Part shown: positions 54,387 to 63,639 of the stretch, in pieces
Layout of the letters: every line of letters starts with the position of its first letter
Position numbering within the stretch: the first letter of the stretch is position 1
NCBI RefSeq assembly: GCF_052180245.1
Contig: NZ_CP197474.1
Coordinates: 3,348,001 to 3,412,000, forward strand
Source: Parapusillimonas sp013416435
Lineage (GTDB): Bacteria; Pseudomonadota; Gammaproteobacteria; Burkholderiales; Burkholderiaceae_B
DNA: 64,000 bases
Reading direction: 5' to 3'
Made by a program: the position numbers and the translations under genes
The notes under the pieces: generated by a model
Seen by the model: only the letters and a program-made list of their open reading frames with translations
Database searches by the model: none
Told to the model about the DNA's origin: nothing

Positions 54387-56171
54387 ATGAGGGTTTCTCG
54401 GGTCAGGTTGATCAATTTCGCCAATTTCTCGGATGTTGATGTCGAGACGGGGGAAAGCATCGTCATCGTTGGAGAGAACAAGGTTGGCAAGAGCAATTTC
54501 ATTCGCGGCCTGCAGTTGATCCTTGATCCAGGTTTGTCTGAACGCGATCGACAACTGGGGCTTGAGTATTTCTGGGACGGACTTGGCGAAGACAAGGTTG
54601 GTGCGACCATTGAGGTCTCTGTGGATCTAACGGACTTCACAAACGATCCCCGGTTGATGGCCCACCTCAACGACTGCGTGATTAATCCTGGCCCTCCTAT
54701 GGTGGCCCGACTCACCTATCGCTTCCAGCCTAAAGCGGGACTGGGGCGCGCCCCAGAATCGTTGAAAGACTATGAGTACATAATCTTCGGTGGTAACGAT
54801 CCCGATATGCTCATTGGTGGCGCACTTCGCCGAATGTTGCCAATAGATGTTCAGGTAGCGCTGCGCGACGCTGAAAAGGACCTTGCGAGCTGGCGTAATT
54901 CGCCATTGAGACCGCTCATTGAGGATCTCGCAGCATCCCTGGATGATGACGCCCGCGAGGAGATCCAGAATCAGGTCGATGAAGCACAGCGAGAGCTGGC
55001 CGGTCATGAGGAAGTGGTCGCGACAGCGGAACGAATCAGCGAACGGTTGATCGCCATCGCCGGTGGGCAGCATGCCGTCCCGGTATCGCTCGGACTTGCA
55101 CCTACGCGAGTCGATGCGTTGCTGCGTAGCCTTCGGCTGCTCATCGACAACGGTGTTCGCGGTGTCGGCGATGCCAGCCTAGGAACGGCAAATCTGATCT
55201 TCCTGGCCTTGAAGAGCCTCGAACTCGACCGCTTCGTCTCCGAGGGGGAGCGCGACCACACATTCTTCGTCGTCGAGGAGCCCGAAGCGCACCTGCATCC
55301 GCATGTCCAGCGTCTTGTCTATCGCTACTTCCTCGGCACAAGAGCTGAAGATGAGGACGAAGCCCCTCCGCTGACGACAATTCTCACTACTCACTCACCG
55401 CATATCGCAAGCGTTGCACCGATTAGGTCCATCGTTCTCCTGCGCCATAACGCAGCGGACGGAAAAACCATCGCGGTTTCAACCGCAAACGCACCTTTCA
55501 CACAGAGGGATGAAGACGACCTCCAGCGCTACATCGACGTCACTCGCGGAGAAATATTCTTTTCCCGGGGAGTGATTCTGGTTGAAGGGGACGCTGAGCG
55601 CTTCATCATCCCCGCGTTCGCCGAGGCCCTCGGGATTCCTTTCGACATACTTGGAATCACTGTGTGCTCGGTCGGGGGGACGAACTTCACTCCTTATGTG
55701 AAGCTTTTGGGCCCTAAAGGGCTAAATATTCCACATGTAATTTTGACAGATCGCGACCCGGTCAATGGCAAACCTCCACTGGCCCACAGGCGATTAATTA
55801 ATCTCTTGAACGAGGTCGATGAAGAATATGGCTACGATGACCTGGATATAGATGATGTGCTCAAGTACGCCGCGGAGTTTGGATACTTCGTCAACGAGAG
55901 CACGCTGGAATCCGACCTATTCGCTGCCGGAATGGCCGAGGCGATGAAGGCGGTAATCGAGCAGGAGTTGCCGCTGAGGCAAGTCACCCGGGACGCATTA
56001 CAAGAGTGGGTGGCTGATCCGGATCAGGTCGATGAAGACCGGCTGCTGAAGTTGATTGAACGGATTGGCAAGGGGAGATTTGCACAGGCACTTGCGCCGT
56101 CGGTGTCTGAGGGCGTTTGCCCGGCCTACATTCGCTCTGCGCTGGAGCATATCCGCGATGCCGTCGCGTAA
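54387..56171 (+). CDS. gajA: OLD-family ATPase-nuclease, Gabija GajA-like
   Basis: The 594-residue protein has an ABC-type ATPase with Walker A G29-E-N-K-V-G-K-S-N37, signature region SLGTANLIFLALKSLEL and Walker B FFVVEEPEAHLHPH near residue 297, interrupted by a helical dimer region. Residues about 390-500 form a TOPRIM nuclease: E400 in ILVEGDAERF and D455-x-D457 in ILTDRDP. Such OLD proteins paired with a UvrD-like helicase are class 2 OLD or Gabija, in which GajA cuts phage DNA when nucleotide pools fall. The length is close to the 578 residues of Bacillus cereus GajA. Codon use is more AT-rich than flanking ICE genes. Confidence 0.88.
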   Translation: MRVSRVRLINFANFSDVDVETGESIVIVGENKVGKSNFIRGLQLILDPGLSERDRQLGLEYFWDGLGEDKVGATIEVSVDLTDFTNDPRLMAHLNDCVINPGPPMVARLTYRFQPKAGLGRAPESLKDYEYIIFGGNDPDMLIGGALRRMLPIDVQVALRDAEKDLASWRNSPLRPLIEDLAASLDDDAREEIQNQVDEAQRELAGHEEVVATAERISERLIAIAGGQHAVPVSLGLAPTRVDALLRSLRLLIDNGVRGVGDASLGTANLIFLALKSLELDRFVSEGERDHTFFVVEEPEAHLHPHVQRLVYRYFLGTRAEDEDEAPPLTTILTTHSPHIASVAPIRSIVLLRHNAADGKTIAVSTANAPFTQRDEDDLQRYIDVTRGEIFFSRGVILVEGDAERFIIPAFAEALGIPFDILGITVCSVGGTNFTPYVKLLGPKGLNIPHVILTDRDPVNGKPPLAHRRLINLLNEVDEEYGYDDLDIDDVLKYAAEFGYFVNESTLESDLFAAGMAEAMKAVIEQELPLRQVTRDALQEWVADPDQVDEDRLLKLIERIGKGRFAQALAPSVSEGVCPAYIRSALEHIRDAVA

Positions 56172-57972
56172 CGTCGGTACAGCCTACCTGGCTCAGGCTG
56201 CCGAGTTGGCTGGAAATCCAGGGCAGTTGGCAGCTTACAACTCTCAAGGACATTGTGTGGTACTCGCCGGTCCCGGGAGCGGTAAGACCAAGACGCTCGT
56301 CCTAAAGCTCGCCCGAATCCTGGCCGAAGACGTCGAGTCCCCTCGTGGCGTTGCGTGCATCACGTACAGTCAGGAGTGCGCTCGCGAACTCGTTCGCCGA
56401 ATTGAAAGCTTGGGACTTCAGCAGGCACCTAATCTTTTCATTGGTACAGTCCATGGGTTCTGTCTGCGTCATCTCTTGATGCCGTATGGACGCTTGGCCG
56501 GCCTGCCCATATCCTTCCCGCTTTCGGTGGCCACTCAACGAGTCAGTGATCGGTTGTTGAAGCAAACTGGAGACGCAATTTTCGGGCAGAACCATCCGTA
56601 CAAGGTCATTGACCTCGGGCGGCATCGCCGTTCCGTGCTCAATCGAAATAGCGTCGCTTGGCGTAGCGAGGAGGAGCTCGCTGCGTGGGCCGAGGCCTAC
56701 GAGGCCGCTCTGCGCGACGAGGGGCTGATTGACTACGATGACATGGTCGTCTTCGGCCAGCGTTTGATCGCCGAGCACGACTGGGTACTACCTCTGGTTC
56801 AGGCAAAATTCCCCGTGCTCGCGGTGGATGAGTACCAGGATTTAGGCGTGGCACTGCATCGCATCGTCAAACGCCTTGCCTTCGACGGGGGTGTCCGACT
56901 TTTCGCGGTCGGTGATGCGGATCAGTCGATCTATGGATTCACGGGCGCTGACGGCGCGTTGCTCATGGAGCTGGCCGCACGCGGAGACATCGAGCCTGTT
57001 AGGCTCCAACTGAATTATCGCTCTGGCACAGGGATCGTGACGGCGTCGGAGATGGCGCTCGGAGAAGTCCGGGGCTATCAAGCGAGCGATCCAGCTCGAC
57101 AAGCGACCATTGAATTCGTCCTGCGGCCAGGTGGTATGGCCGATCAAGCCGCGCACGTTGTCGCGCAAATTATTCCGGCAGCATTGGCTTCTAAGCCGGG
57201 ACGAACACTGGGTGATATCGCAATCTTGTACAAAGACTACCGCGCAGGCGATATCGTCTCCGAAGCTGTGACCGCCGGCGGTTTAGATTACATCCGCGTG
57301 GACACTGCGGCGCCTTACCGCAAGGTTTCCCTGACGAGCTGGGTGGAAGATTGTGCGGCGTGGTGCGCGGGCGGCTGGCGTGTCGGACGCCCACAATTGC
57401 GCGGACTGATCGACCGCTATCTCGCATTTCATCGAGCGAGCTTGGACGATGCACAAGCTAGGCGCGAGGGACAAGAGCTAACCGCTTTGCTATGGGCGTT
57501 ACGCTCCGACCAGCAACCTGCGCGTGATTTTGTCGCTTCGCTGCGTAGCGGCATCGTTGACCGTCTGTTGGCTGCTGAATTGGCGCTTGCCGATCAGAAG
57601 GAACAACTCGATCGCATGACGGCAGCGCTCGCCGAAGGCGGCGCACTGGCTACGCTGGACATGACGAGTTTGGGCGGTAGGGACGGTTCGCCTGATCATC
57701 TAAATCTGCTGACACTCCACTCCGCAAAAGGGTGCGAGTACGATGTGGTCATCATGGTCGGTCTCGACCTCGGAAATCTACCGTGGCGCAACGAGAGTCC
57801 AGAGAAGTTGCGAGAAAGCCGCCGGCTGTTCTACGTGGGTCTCACACGTGCGCGTGACGAGGTCCACATGTTGTATTCGGGGTTCGTTGAGGGGCGCTAT
57901 GGCCCGATGCGCCTTGGGCGCTCGCCATTCTTAGATGAGCTAGAGGCTCGAATGCGTGCCACCGGCATTTGA
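56158..57972 (+). CDS. gajB: UvrD/Rep-like helicase, Gabija GajB-like
   Basis: The 604-residue superfamily 1A helicase has Walker A AGPGSGKT at residues 37-44, motif II AVDEYQDLG at 222-230, motif III GDADQSIYGF, motif IV LNYRSG, motif V LLTLHSAKGCEYDVVIMVGL and motif VI RRLFYVGLTRARD. All helicase motifs are present. The ATG at 56158 overlaps the end of gajA by 14 bases, so the two are co-translated; the longer frame to 56056 is a shadow. In Gabija, GajB senses DNA ends and activates GajA. It is somewhat longer than the 494-residue B. cereus GajB. Confidence 0.88.
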   Translation: MPSRNVGTAYLAQAAELAGNPGQLAAYNSQGHCVVLAGPGSGKTKTLVLKLARILAEDVESPRGVACITYSQECARELVRRIESLGLQQAPNLFIGTVHGFCLRHLLMPYGRLAGLPISFPLSVATQRVSDRLLKQTGDAIFGQNHPYKVIDLGRHRRSVLNRNSVAWRSEEELAAWAEAYEAALRDEGLIDYDDMVVFGQRLIAEHDWVLPLVQAKFPVLAVDEYQDLGVALHRIVKRLAFDGGVRLFAVGDADQSIYGFTGADGALLMELAARGDIEPVRLQLNYRSGTGIVTASEMALGEVRGYQASDPARQATIEFVLRPGGMADQAAHVVAQIIPAALASKPGRTLGDIAILYKDYRAGDIVSEAVTAGGLDYIRVDTAAPYRKVSLTSWVEDCAAWCAGGWRVGRPQLRGLIDRYLAFHRASLDDAQARREGQELTALLWALRSDQQPARDFVASLRSGIVDRLLAAELALADQKEQLDRMTAALAEGGALATLDMTSLGGRDGSPDHLNLLTLHSAKGCEYDVVIMVGLDLGNLPWRNESPEKLRESRRLFYVGLTRARDEVHMLYSGFVEGRYGPMRLGRSPFLDELEARMRATGI

Positions 57973-58040
57973 GTACTGGCCATAGGAACTGAGGAGCCCG
58001 GGCGTTTCTTCGGCACATGACAAGGAGCACCACAGCCGAA

Positions 58041-58820
58041 CTACGTGTTTGCCGCCACGCGCTTGGCTGCGGCGAGCTCGTGTGAGCGTTTGGCGGCGCT
58101 ACTCATCGAGTCCAGGTTATTAATACACCAAAGACCGTCAATGCAGAGAAAGCGATTGCTTAGCACTGCCTCAAGCAGGTCTGGAAGGGTCGCAGTAAAG
58201 AATCCGGCACCTTTGATCGTGGGCACTGGCTCTAGCTCAAGCATCGCGACGGGTAGATCAGGAAGGCACGGGCCGAAGTGTCCGCCTGGCGGGAACTTAC
58301 CCCCAAATTCGGTGCGCAAGCGCTCCTTGCCCATGCTCTTTGCGAGAGTGCTGTATCGCTCCTGCCCCAACAACCAAAGCGACTTGACGCCCTCGTCGCT
58401 GTACCGCCCTTGGCGTTTACGGTAGTCGCGGAGCGACTGATACGACCTTTGGATCTCGACGGCCAACCTAACACCATTGCGCTCACCCCAAACGTCAGCC
58501 TGCCAGCGGCCTGCGTCACCCGAACCCGGCATTTCAACCGAAGCGCGGCAACCCAAGTCTTCGAGCACGCTGCGCACAAGTATCTTGGCCGCCAGATGCC
58601 ATTGGCTTTCTTCGGAAGTAGTGCACGCACCTCCTAGATGTGCGAAGAATGGGTAGCCATTAGCACTGACCTTGGGGACCGCTGGAGCGCTGCAGCAAGG
58701 CATCTGCAGATCACCAACGCGGTAATTCCGTTGCAACTCGTGCCACTGCACCTGAGACATACGCAGTGCATTGGCTACACCAGTGCCGTCTGCATATGCG
58801 GCTTCGATCACCATAGCCAT
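58041..58820 (-). CDS. CoiA-like PD-(D/E)xK nuclease
   Basis: The 259-residue protein resembles competence CoiA-type nucleases. An N-terminal part with a Cys pair (MPCCSAPAVPKVSANGYPFFAHLGG) precedes a nuclease fold: EESQWHLAAKILV, then D109 in RWQADVWG and E122-I-Q124 in AVEIQRSYQSLRDYRKRQGRYSDEG, followed by SLWLLG. The Glu-x-Gln in place of Glu-x-Lys is seen in CoiA relatives. The ATG at 58820 has AAGGAGG. It converges with gajB with a 68-base gap and shares its AT-richer composition, so it may be part of the same defence insert or a separate nuclease module. Its role is not known. Confidence 0.75.
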   Translation of the reverse strand: MAMVIEAAYADGTGVANALRMSQVQWHELQRNYRVGDLQMPCCSAPAVPKVSANGYPFFAHLGGACTTSEESQWHLAAKILVRSVLEDLGCRASVEMPGSGDAGRWQADVWGERNGVRLAVEIQRSYQSLRDYRKRQGRYSDEGVKSLWLLGQERYSTLAKSMGKERLRTEFGGKFPPGGHFGPCLPDLPVAMLELEPVPTIKGAGFFTATLPDLLEAVLSNRFLCIDGLWCINNLDSMSSAAKRSHELAAAKRVAANT

Positions 58821-58915
58821 AGTGCCTCCTTAGATTTCGATATTGTCCGATCAGTTTAGCCTTCCCGGCGTTGGAAACGGGGGCGGCGATCAAATCCTCC
58901 GAGCAGCAATTTCCT

Positions 58916-58950
58916 AGAAAAACCGCCGGCACCCCAAAAGGGATGCCGGC
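58916..58950 (-). terminator. Terminator at the end of the ICE helicase operon
   Basis: On the minus strand GCCGGCATCCC-TTTT-GGGGTGCCGGC is a stem of about ten pairs followed by GGTTTTT. It lies 11 bases after the helicase stop and is the clearest minus-strand intrinsic terminator of the right-hand region. Confidence 0.88.
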
Positions 58951-58960
58951 AGACAGAGGA

Positions 58961-61240
58961 TCAGGCGGTTACCAGTTGCCGGGCCAGTGCAACCTCGACG
59001 GAATCACCATCCTGGTTCAGGACATCGAGCCCGGATTCGGGCACATCGCCCGAGGTGGACTGCGAGACCATGATCTTCTTGGCCATCAACTCAAGGCAGG
59101 TCATCTGCGAGGAGCCGGCGTAGCCGAGGTAGATCACGCGCACAGGCTGTTTCTGCCCGATGCGCCAGGAGCGGCGTGCCGCCTGTTGGAGCGAGTACAC
59201 GTTGTAGCCCGACTGCATGAACACGATCGTCGGAAACTCCAACAGGTCCAATCCCGTCTTGACGAGTTCGGGGTTGGTGATGAGCACGTCGATGCCACGG
59301 TCCAACTGCTCGGCGATCCAGTCCTCGCGGCGGCTGGCATCCACGCTTGCGCGCAGTACCGCCACTTTGAAGCCTTCCTGCTCCAGCAGCACCTTCAGGC
59401 GCGACGTGGTGTCGCGCGTGCCGGTATAGACCGTATAGGCCAGAACCTTGCGGCCCTGCGCCTTCTCCTCTTTGCAGACGTCGATCAGCTCGCGCTCTTT
59501 CGGCGTCAGCTCGAACTCAGAGAACTGAGCCGGGACGAACGCCAAGGTGTTGCGCGTGCGCGGATGCACCACGGTCTCCGACCGGAAGCAGCAATCCGGC
59601 CAGGCCAGCAGCACGTTGAGGACCACGCCCAGCAAGGTCGTATCGCGTCGCGCCAGAGCCTGTTTCAGCTCCGCGGTGAGCCGACCCGCCAGATCGCGGT
59701 AGGCCGCGGCTTGCGCCGTGTCCATCGCGACTTCACGGAACTCCTCGTCATACGGCGGCAGGACGTTGCCGCCGATGTCCTTGAGCTTGAGAAAGATCGT
59801 GAACGGCAGGATGCAACGCAACACGCCCTTGGGGCCGAAGCCCGGAGCCTTGACCGTTCTGACACTGACTTTCGTGCCTTTCGCGGTCTTGTGCGCCGTG
59901 CCAGTGCTCTCGGAATAGATGTCCTTGAGGACACCGTGATCGCGCATGAACGCCATCGAGGCCGAGGTCATGCTGCCGCTCGTGGTCGGGCGGTAGCCGT
60001 CTTCGATCATTCGCCCGGGTAGGGCTCGGAACAGCAGGTAGAACAGGTCGTCGCCGTAGCCGCCCATCAGCGTGCCGGTCAGCAGCAAGGTCTTGCGAGC
60101 CTTCGCCGCCAACACGCCCATGGCCTGGCCCTGGGCGCTTCCGCCGTTCTTGTACTCGTGTGCCTCGTCGGCGATGAGCAGGTCGAACGTGCCTTGCGGT
60201 AGGTAGCGCTTGATGAACTCGGACGGCTGGTAGCCGCCCTCGCCGAAGCCGAACTCCATGTTGGCCATCGCACGTTCCATGCGCGTGGCCTGACGGTCGG
60301 AAAACACCAGCTCGCCGCTGCCATCCATGAGGTTGATGAACTCATGGATGTTGTCGCCCAGCATCGAGGCCAGGAAGCCATCACCGAACTTCTGCATCAG
60401 CCTCTGCGCGGTGACTTCCCCGATGGTCGGGATGCGCTTCAAGGCTTTGAGGACAGCCGAGGACTGGTCACTGCCGGACAGGCTTCTCGGACGGATCAGC
60501 GTCCACAAGGGCGCGGCGCAATGGCTGCACTTCCTGCGGTACTCCTCGGCTTCGAGTGCGATCGGGTTGACCGGCTCGCCGTCAAGGTCGGTGATGACAG
60601 TGCCGCAGTCCGGGCAGGCCGCCACGTCTCCGTGGCGGGTGCGCCGCCGGGTGAAGACAGGCTTCCAATGGAACCCCATCCGCATCCTGACGCGCCCCAG
60701 GACATAGAACTCCTGGCCCGTGGGCTGCACACCCAACTGCTCGCGCAGCCTGATAAGTTTGACGAGGGTATCCGGACCATTGAGGACCCAGACCTTGGCG
60801 CCCGTCACCGTCTCCTGGATCTCGCGTCGCCACTTGTAAACCAGGTGTGGCGGCGAAAGCACCAGGGTGCGGCGGTAGCCTTCGGCGTTGAGGACGGCGG
60901 CCGTGGCGATGCCGACGGTCGTCTTGCCGCACCCCATCTCGCCATTAACGATCGCGGCGCGTTCGCCACGATCGACCAGCAGCTCGGCGGCGGCATAGAC
61001 GACTTCGGCCTGGGCCTCAAACAGCTTGCGTTTGAGGCTGGCGACGATGAGCTGGCGGTGCGCCTGTGGCTGGCCGGTATAGACCGGCGGGTTAGCCCGA
61101 TTGAGAGAGTCCAGCAATTCGTCGCCGAACTCACCGACGAAATCCTGAAGGCTCAGGGTCAGAGGAGAAGGTGCCGCGTCGAGCAGTTCACCCTGCACGG
61201 GAGTGGCTTCTGCGGCAGTAGATTCAAGATCGAGGGACAT
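58961..61240 (-). CDS. SNF2/DEAH-type helicase of the ICE backbone
   Basis: The 759-residue superfamily 2 helicase has Walker A NGEMGCGKTT near residue 100, motif Ia LVLSPPHLVYKWRREI, DEAH box LIADEAHEYKN near residue 357, motif III LLLTGTLMGG, and C-terminal motifs DVLITNPELVKTGLDL and QQAARRSWRIGQ typical of SNF2 proteins. Two Cys pairs near residues 205 and 235 (CPDCG, CSHC) can form a zinc ribbon inserted after the first motifs. It is conserved in PFGI-1-type ICEs beside the methyltransferase-like gene; its function in transfer or protection is unknown. Confidence 0.88.
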   Translation of the reverse strand: MSLDLESTAAEATPVQGELLDAAPSPLTLSLQDFVGEFGDELLDSLNRANPPVYTGQPQAHRQLIVASLKRKLFEAQAEVVYAAAELLVDRGERAAIVNGEMGCGKTTVGIATAAVLNAEGYRRTLVLSPPHLVYKWRREIQETVTGAKVWVLNGPDTLVKLIRLREQLGVQPTGQEFYVLGRVRMRMGFHWKPVFTRRRTRHGDVAACPDCGTVITDLDGEPVNPIALEAEEYRRKCSHCAAPLWTLIRPRSLSGSDQSSAVLKALKRIPTIGEVTAQRLMQKFGDGFLASMLGDNIHEFINLMDGSGELVFSDRQATRMERAMANMEFGFGEGGYQPSEFIKRYLPQGTFDLLIADEAHEYKNGGSAQGQAMGVLAAKARKTLLLTGTLMGGYGDDLFYLLFRALPGRMIEDGYRPTTSGSMTSASMAFMRDHGVLKDIYSESTGTAHKTAKGTKVSVRTVKAPGFGPKGVLRCILPFTIFLKLKDIGGNVLPPYDEEFREVAMDTAQAAAYRDLAGRLTAELKQALARRDTTLLGVVLNVLLAWPDCCFRSETVVHPRTRNTLAFVPAQFSEFELTPKERELIDVCKEEKAQGRKVLAYTVYTGTRDTTSRLKVLLEQEGFKVAVLRASVDASRREDWIAEQLDRGIDVLITNPELVKTGLDLLEFPTIVFMQSGYNVYSLQQAARRSWRIGQKQPVRVIYLGYAGSSQMTCLELMAKKIMVSQSTSGDVPESGLDVLNQDGDSVEVALARQLVTA

Positions 61241-61255
61241 AGTGATGCTCCGAAG

Positions 61256-61300
61256 AAAAATGGGGCATGCACCACCCCCACAGGGGCAATGGCATGCCCC
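61256..61300 (-). terminator. Attenuator-like hairpin before the helicase gene
   Basis: On the minus strand GGGGCATGC pairs perfectly with GCATGCCCC over nine bases, with an inner CCCC-TGT-GGGG stem, and the hairpin is followed by ATTTTT. The T-run ends 15 bases before the helicase start codon, so this can terminate or attenuate transcription entering the helicase gene. Confidence 0.7.
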
Positions 61301-61343
61301 GTGGTGGGAGAAGAAACGCCGAACCGTCGGCGGTGGAAAGAGG

Positions 61344-62453
61344 TCAGCGAATGGTCAACACCTCGCCCCGAGTTGGGGAGCCAGGCGTCATGTCCCACGC
61401 GCGGATGACGGGAACGAACTTGTCGGTGAAGATGCGGGTCTCGGCGATGGAGCCATCGTCGCGTTCGGTGAATTCCCGCTGGAGCGTCTTGTCCTTGTGG
61501 GTGTCCCCCTTGACGACAAGCACACGCCCGGTCTTGGAGCGCACCACGCCGGAGATCGCACCCGCGGCCAACGCCAGGGCAAGATGCCAGTGGGAAAGAG
61601 CACGCGCCGGTGGACGCAGCGACTGCTGCGCGGCCCCCAGGTGCGTGTCCAGCGACGGCCAGAGGCCTTGCAACCGGCCAACTTCGTCGGCGAACTGCTC
61701 GGGCTCCATCGTCACGCGAAAGAAATGCTCCGGCTCGGCCGGAGTGGCGGGGACGATGTACGGCAGGAACGGCCAATCGCTCGGCAGTTCCTCGGCTTCG
61801 ACTTCGCCAAGCCCCACCTGCAGCAGCAGATTGCGCATGGCCTTGACGCCATCGAGGGCCTGCTCGCGCTGGCGTGCCCTGCGGCCGAAGATCACCACCT
61901 GCTTGAACTGCGTCTCCACCGCTCGGTAGATCCGCAAATCGGTGTAGTGGCGTGTCAGCCAGCCGACCAGCTCCGCGTCGAGCACGTAGCCGGGGACGAT
62001 GAAGACCAGCACGCCGCCGTACTGCAGCAGCGACAGGGTGCGTTGGTAGAACAGCTTTTCGAGGCGGGCACGGCCCTGGCCTTGATAGCCGATGTTGCCA
62101 TTGACATCCTTGGATAGGTCGCCATACGGCGGGTTGAGCCAGAGCAGTCCGAACGACTGCTTGGAGACCATTGTGTCCATCAGGTCCGCGTGCAGGCAAT
62201 GATCGACGAGGCCGCGGGCATGGCGTGCCCGCTCCGCGTCGAACTCGACGGCGAACGCCTTGGTCTGCTCGCGCCCGAGGGCATGGGCGGCTTCGGCGAC
62301 AGCCACGCCTTCGCCGGCGCAGGGATCGAGGATGCACATCGTCCCGTCGCTGGGCATCAGTGCGTTGAGGGCTCTTTCGAGCGTGGGTTCGTCGGTCGGG
62401 TAGTAACCGTTCTTGGCGAAATTGCGGGCGAGCCGCGGGAACATGCGGGCCAT
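61344..62453 (-). CDS. DUF6094-type N6-adenine methyltransferase-like protein
   Basis: The 369-residue protein has a SAM-binding loop ILDPCAGEG at residues 41-49 and the amino-methyltransferase catalytic tetrapeptide N107-P-P-Y110, then a family-specific C-terminal half with no known fold. It is a conserved ICE backbone gene. It may methylate adenine in element DNA and protect it on entry to a new host, but target and activity are unknown. The ATG at 62453 has AGGAG six bases upstream; a strong leader hairpin lies at 62483-62510. Confidence 0.85.
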   Translation of the reverse strand: MARMFPRLARNFAKNGYYPTDEPTLERALNALMPSDGTMCILDPCAGEGVAVAEAAHALGREQTKAFAVEFDAERARHARGLVDHCLHADLMDTMVSKQSFGLLWLNPPYGDLSKDVNGNIGYQGQGRARLEKLFYQRTLSLLQYGGVLVFIVPGYVLDAELVGWLTRHYTDLRIYRAVETQFKQVVIFGRRARQREQALDGVKAMRNLLLQVGLGEVEAEELPSDWPFLPYIVPATPAEPEHFFRVTMEPEQFADEVGRLQGLWPSLDTHLGAAQQSLRPPARALSHWHLALALAAGAISGVVRSKTGRVLVVKGDTHKDKTLQREFTERDDGSIAETRIFTDKFVPVIRAWDMTPGSPTRGEVLTIR

Positions 62454-62482
62454 GGAAGTCTCCTGGTTGGCGGGAAGGAATG

Positions 62483-62510
62483 GCGGAAGCACGCCAAGGC
62501 GTGCCTCCGC
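62483..62510 (-). other. Leader hairpin before the methyltransferase-like gene
   Basis: On the minus strand GCGGAGGCACGC-CTTG-GCGTGCTTCCGC forms a 12-pair stem with one G-T pair, 30 bases before the start codon and 8 bases after the preceding gene's stop. No T-run follows. Confidence 0.65.
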
Positions 62511-62517
62511 GGGTGGA

Positions 62518-63168
62518 TCAAGCCGCTACCGCTTTCGGCGTCCAAATCTTGGCCGGATAGGGATAGGCGGTGAGTGCGTCACTGCGGATCAGAGAGCCCA
62601 GCGCCAGGGTCAGCGCCGGCACGTCGATGGCGAGCCGATGGCCTTCCAACGGCCCAAGGGCGAACGGAAGGCGGGCCAGCATCTCGCGGGTCTGCAGCAG
62701 CTCCAGCACGGTTTCGCGCCAGTGGTCGAGTAGCGGCAACGGGCAGGTGTCGCGCACCAGCGTCCACAGGCGGTCAAGCCGGTGGGCGCTGTCGCGTGGC
62801 AGCAATGCCAGTGCGCTGGCGTTGGCCTTGTCGGGCTTGACGCAGCGCCGGTCGAACAGCCACACGTTGGAGAGGGAGCCGAACAGCGTGCGCCGGTAGG
62901 CCCGCGTGATGCGCTTCTCCAGATGATCGACGTTGCCGATGAACACCGGGACGCTGCCGCCCTGGTCGGTGAGGATGTGGAACTGGTCCAGTCCCTGCTC
63001 GTCGCGCCCGAGGGTCAGGCGGGCGAGGAACTGCTGGACGGCGGTGTCGCGCGCCCAGATGGACAGGAAGATCAGGCTGCCCTGGTCGTCGCCGACGCAG
63101 GCGTCGGCCATCAGGTCCGGGCATTCGTCGATGTGGAACAGCGTGGTGGATGAAGTGTGTGCGTGCAT
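62518..63168 (-). CDS. ICE backbone protein of unknown function
   Basis: A 216-residue soluble protein with no catalytic motif I recognise (DECPDLMADACVGDDQGSLI near the start, AYRRTLFGSLSNVWLF in the middle). Related proteins are found at this place in PFGI-1-type ICEs. The ATG at 63168 follows GAGGACACCACC; a long in-frame extension to 63993 overlaps two other genes and is rejected. Confidence 0.78.
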   Translation of the reverse strand: MHAHTSSTTLFHIDECPDLMADACVGDDQGSLIFLSIWARDTAVQQFLARLTLGRDEQGLDQFHILTDQGGSVPVFIGNVDHLEKRITRAYRRTLFGSLSNVWLFDRRCVKPDKANASALALLPRDSAHRLDRLWTLVRDTCPLPLLDHWRETVLELLQTREMLARLPFALGPLEGHRLAIDVPALTLALGSLIRSDALTAYPYPAKIWTPKAVAA

Positions 63169-63190
63169 GGTGGTGTCCTCGATGAAATGA

Positions 63191-63225
63191 GGGGCAGCAC
63201 CGCCCGCAGGGGCAGCGAATGCCCC
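63191..63225 (-). other. Leader hairpin with competing 3' arms
   Basis: On the minus strand GGGGCA can pair with either of two TGCCCC copies, 5 or 23 bases downstream, giving two exclusive folds, with an inner CCC-TGC-GGG in the longer one. It ends 22 bases before the start codon at 63168. Confidence 0.5.
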
Positions 63226-63272
63226 GTTAGGGATGAAGGAATGCGGATAAGGTGTTCGATCCGCTTGGGCGT

Positions 63273-63614
63273 TCAGAACGTCTGTTCGGTGAACGAGCCG
63301 TCGGCCTGATGCTTGACTACACGGTTGCCAACGTTGCCCTCGCAGTCCTGTTGGACTTCGGTGAACATGCTTTCGGGCACGTCGATGTGGAAATGGCGCA
63401 GGACCACTCGGTAGTAGTCCAGGTAGTGGTTGAACGGGTCGCTCTCGTGCAGGTTGCTGTACAAGAAGTCGTCGCTCTCGACCTTCGCGGTATCGTCGAT
63501 CAGCTCGGCCGGCTTTTCGATGAATAGGAAGAAGTAATTTGCCGGCCGGTCCCAGCCCAGTACGACGGTGATGGGAAAGCCCTTGTGAACGGTGTCGAAG
63601 TAGTGCCGACTCAT
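63273..63614 (-). CDS. Small ICE protein of unknown function
   Basis: A 113-residue acidic protein (GFPITVVLGWDRPANYFFLFIEK, then DDTAKVESDDFLYSNL). It has no known domain. The ATG at 63614 follows GAGGACATCACC, the same start context as the gene at 63168, which supports both start choices. Confidence 0.75.
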   Translation of the reverse strand: MSRHYFDTVHKGFPITVVLGWDRPANYFFLFIEKPAELIDDTAKVESDDFLYSNLHESDPFNHYLDYYRVVLRHFHIDVPESMFTEVQQDCEGNVGNRVVKHQADGSFTEQTF

Positions 63615-63639
63615 GGTGATGTCCTCGGTGAATCGGAAA

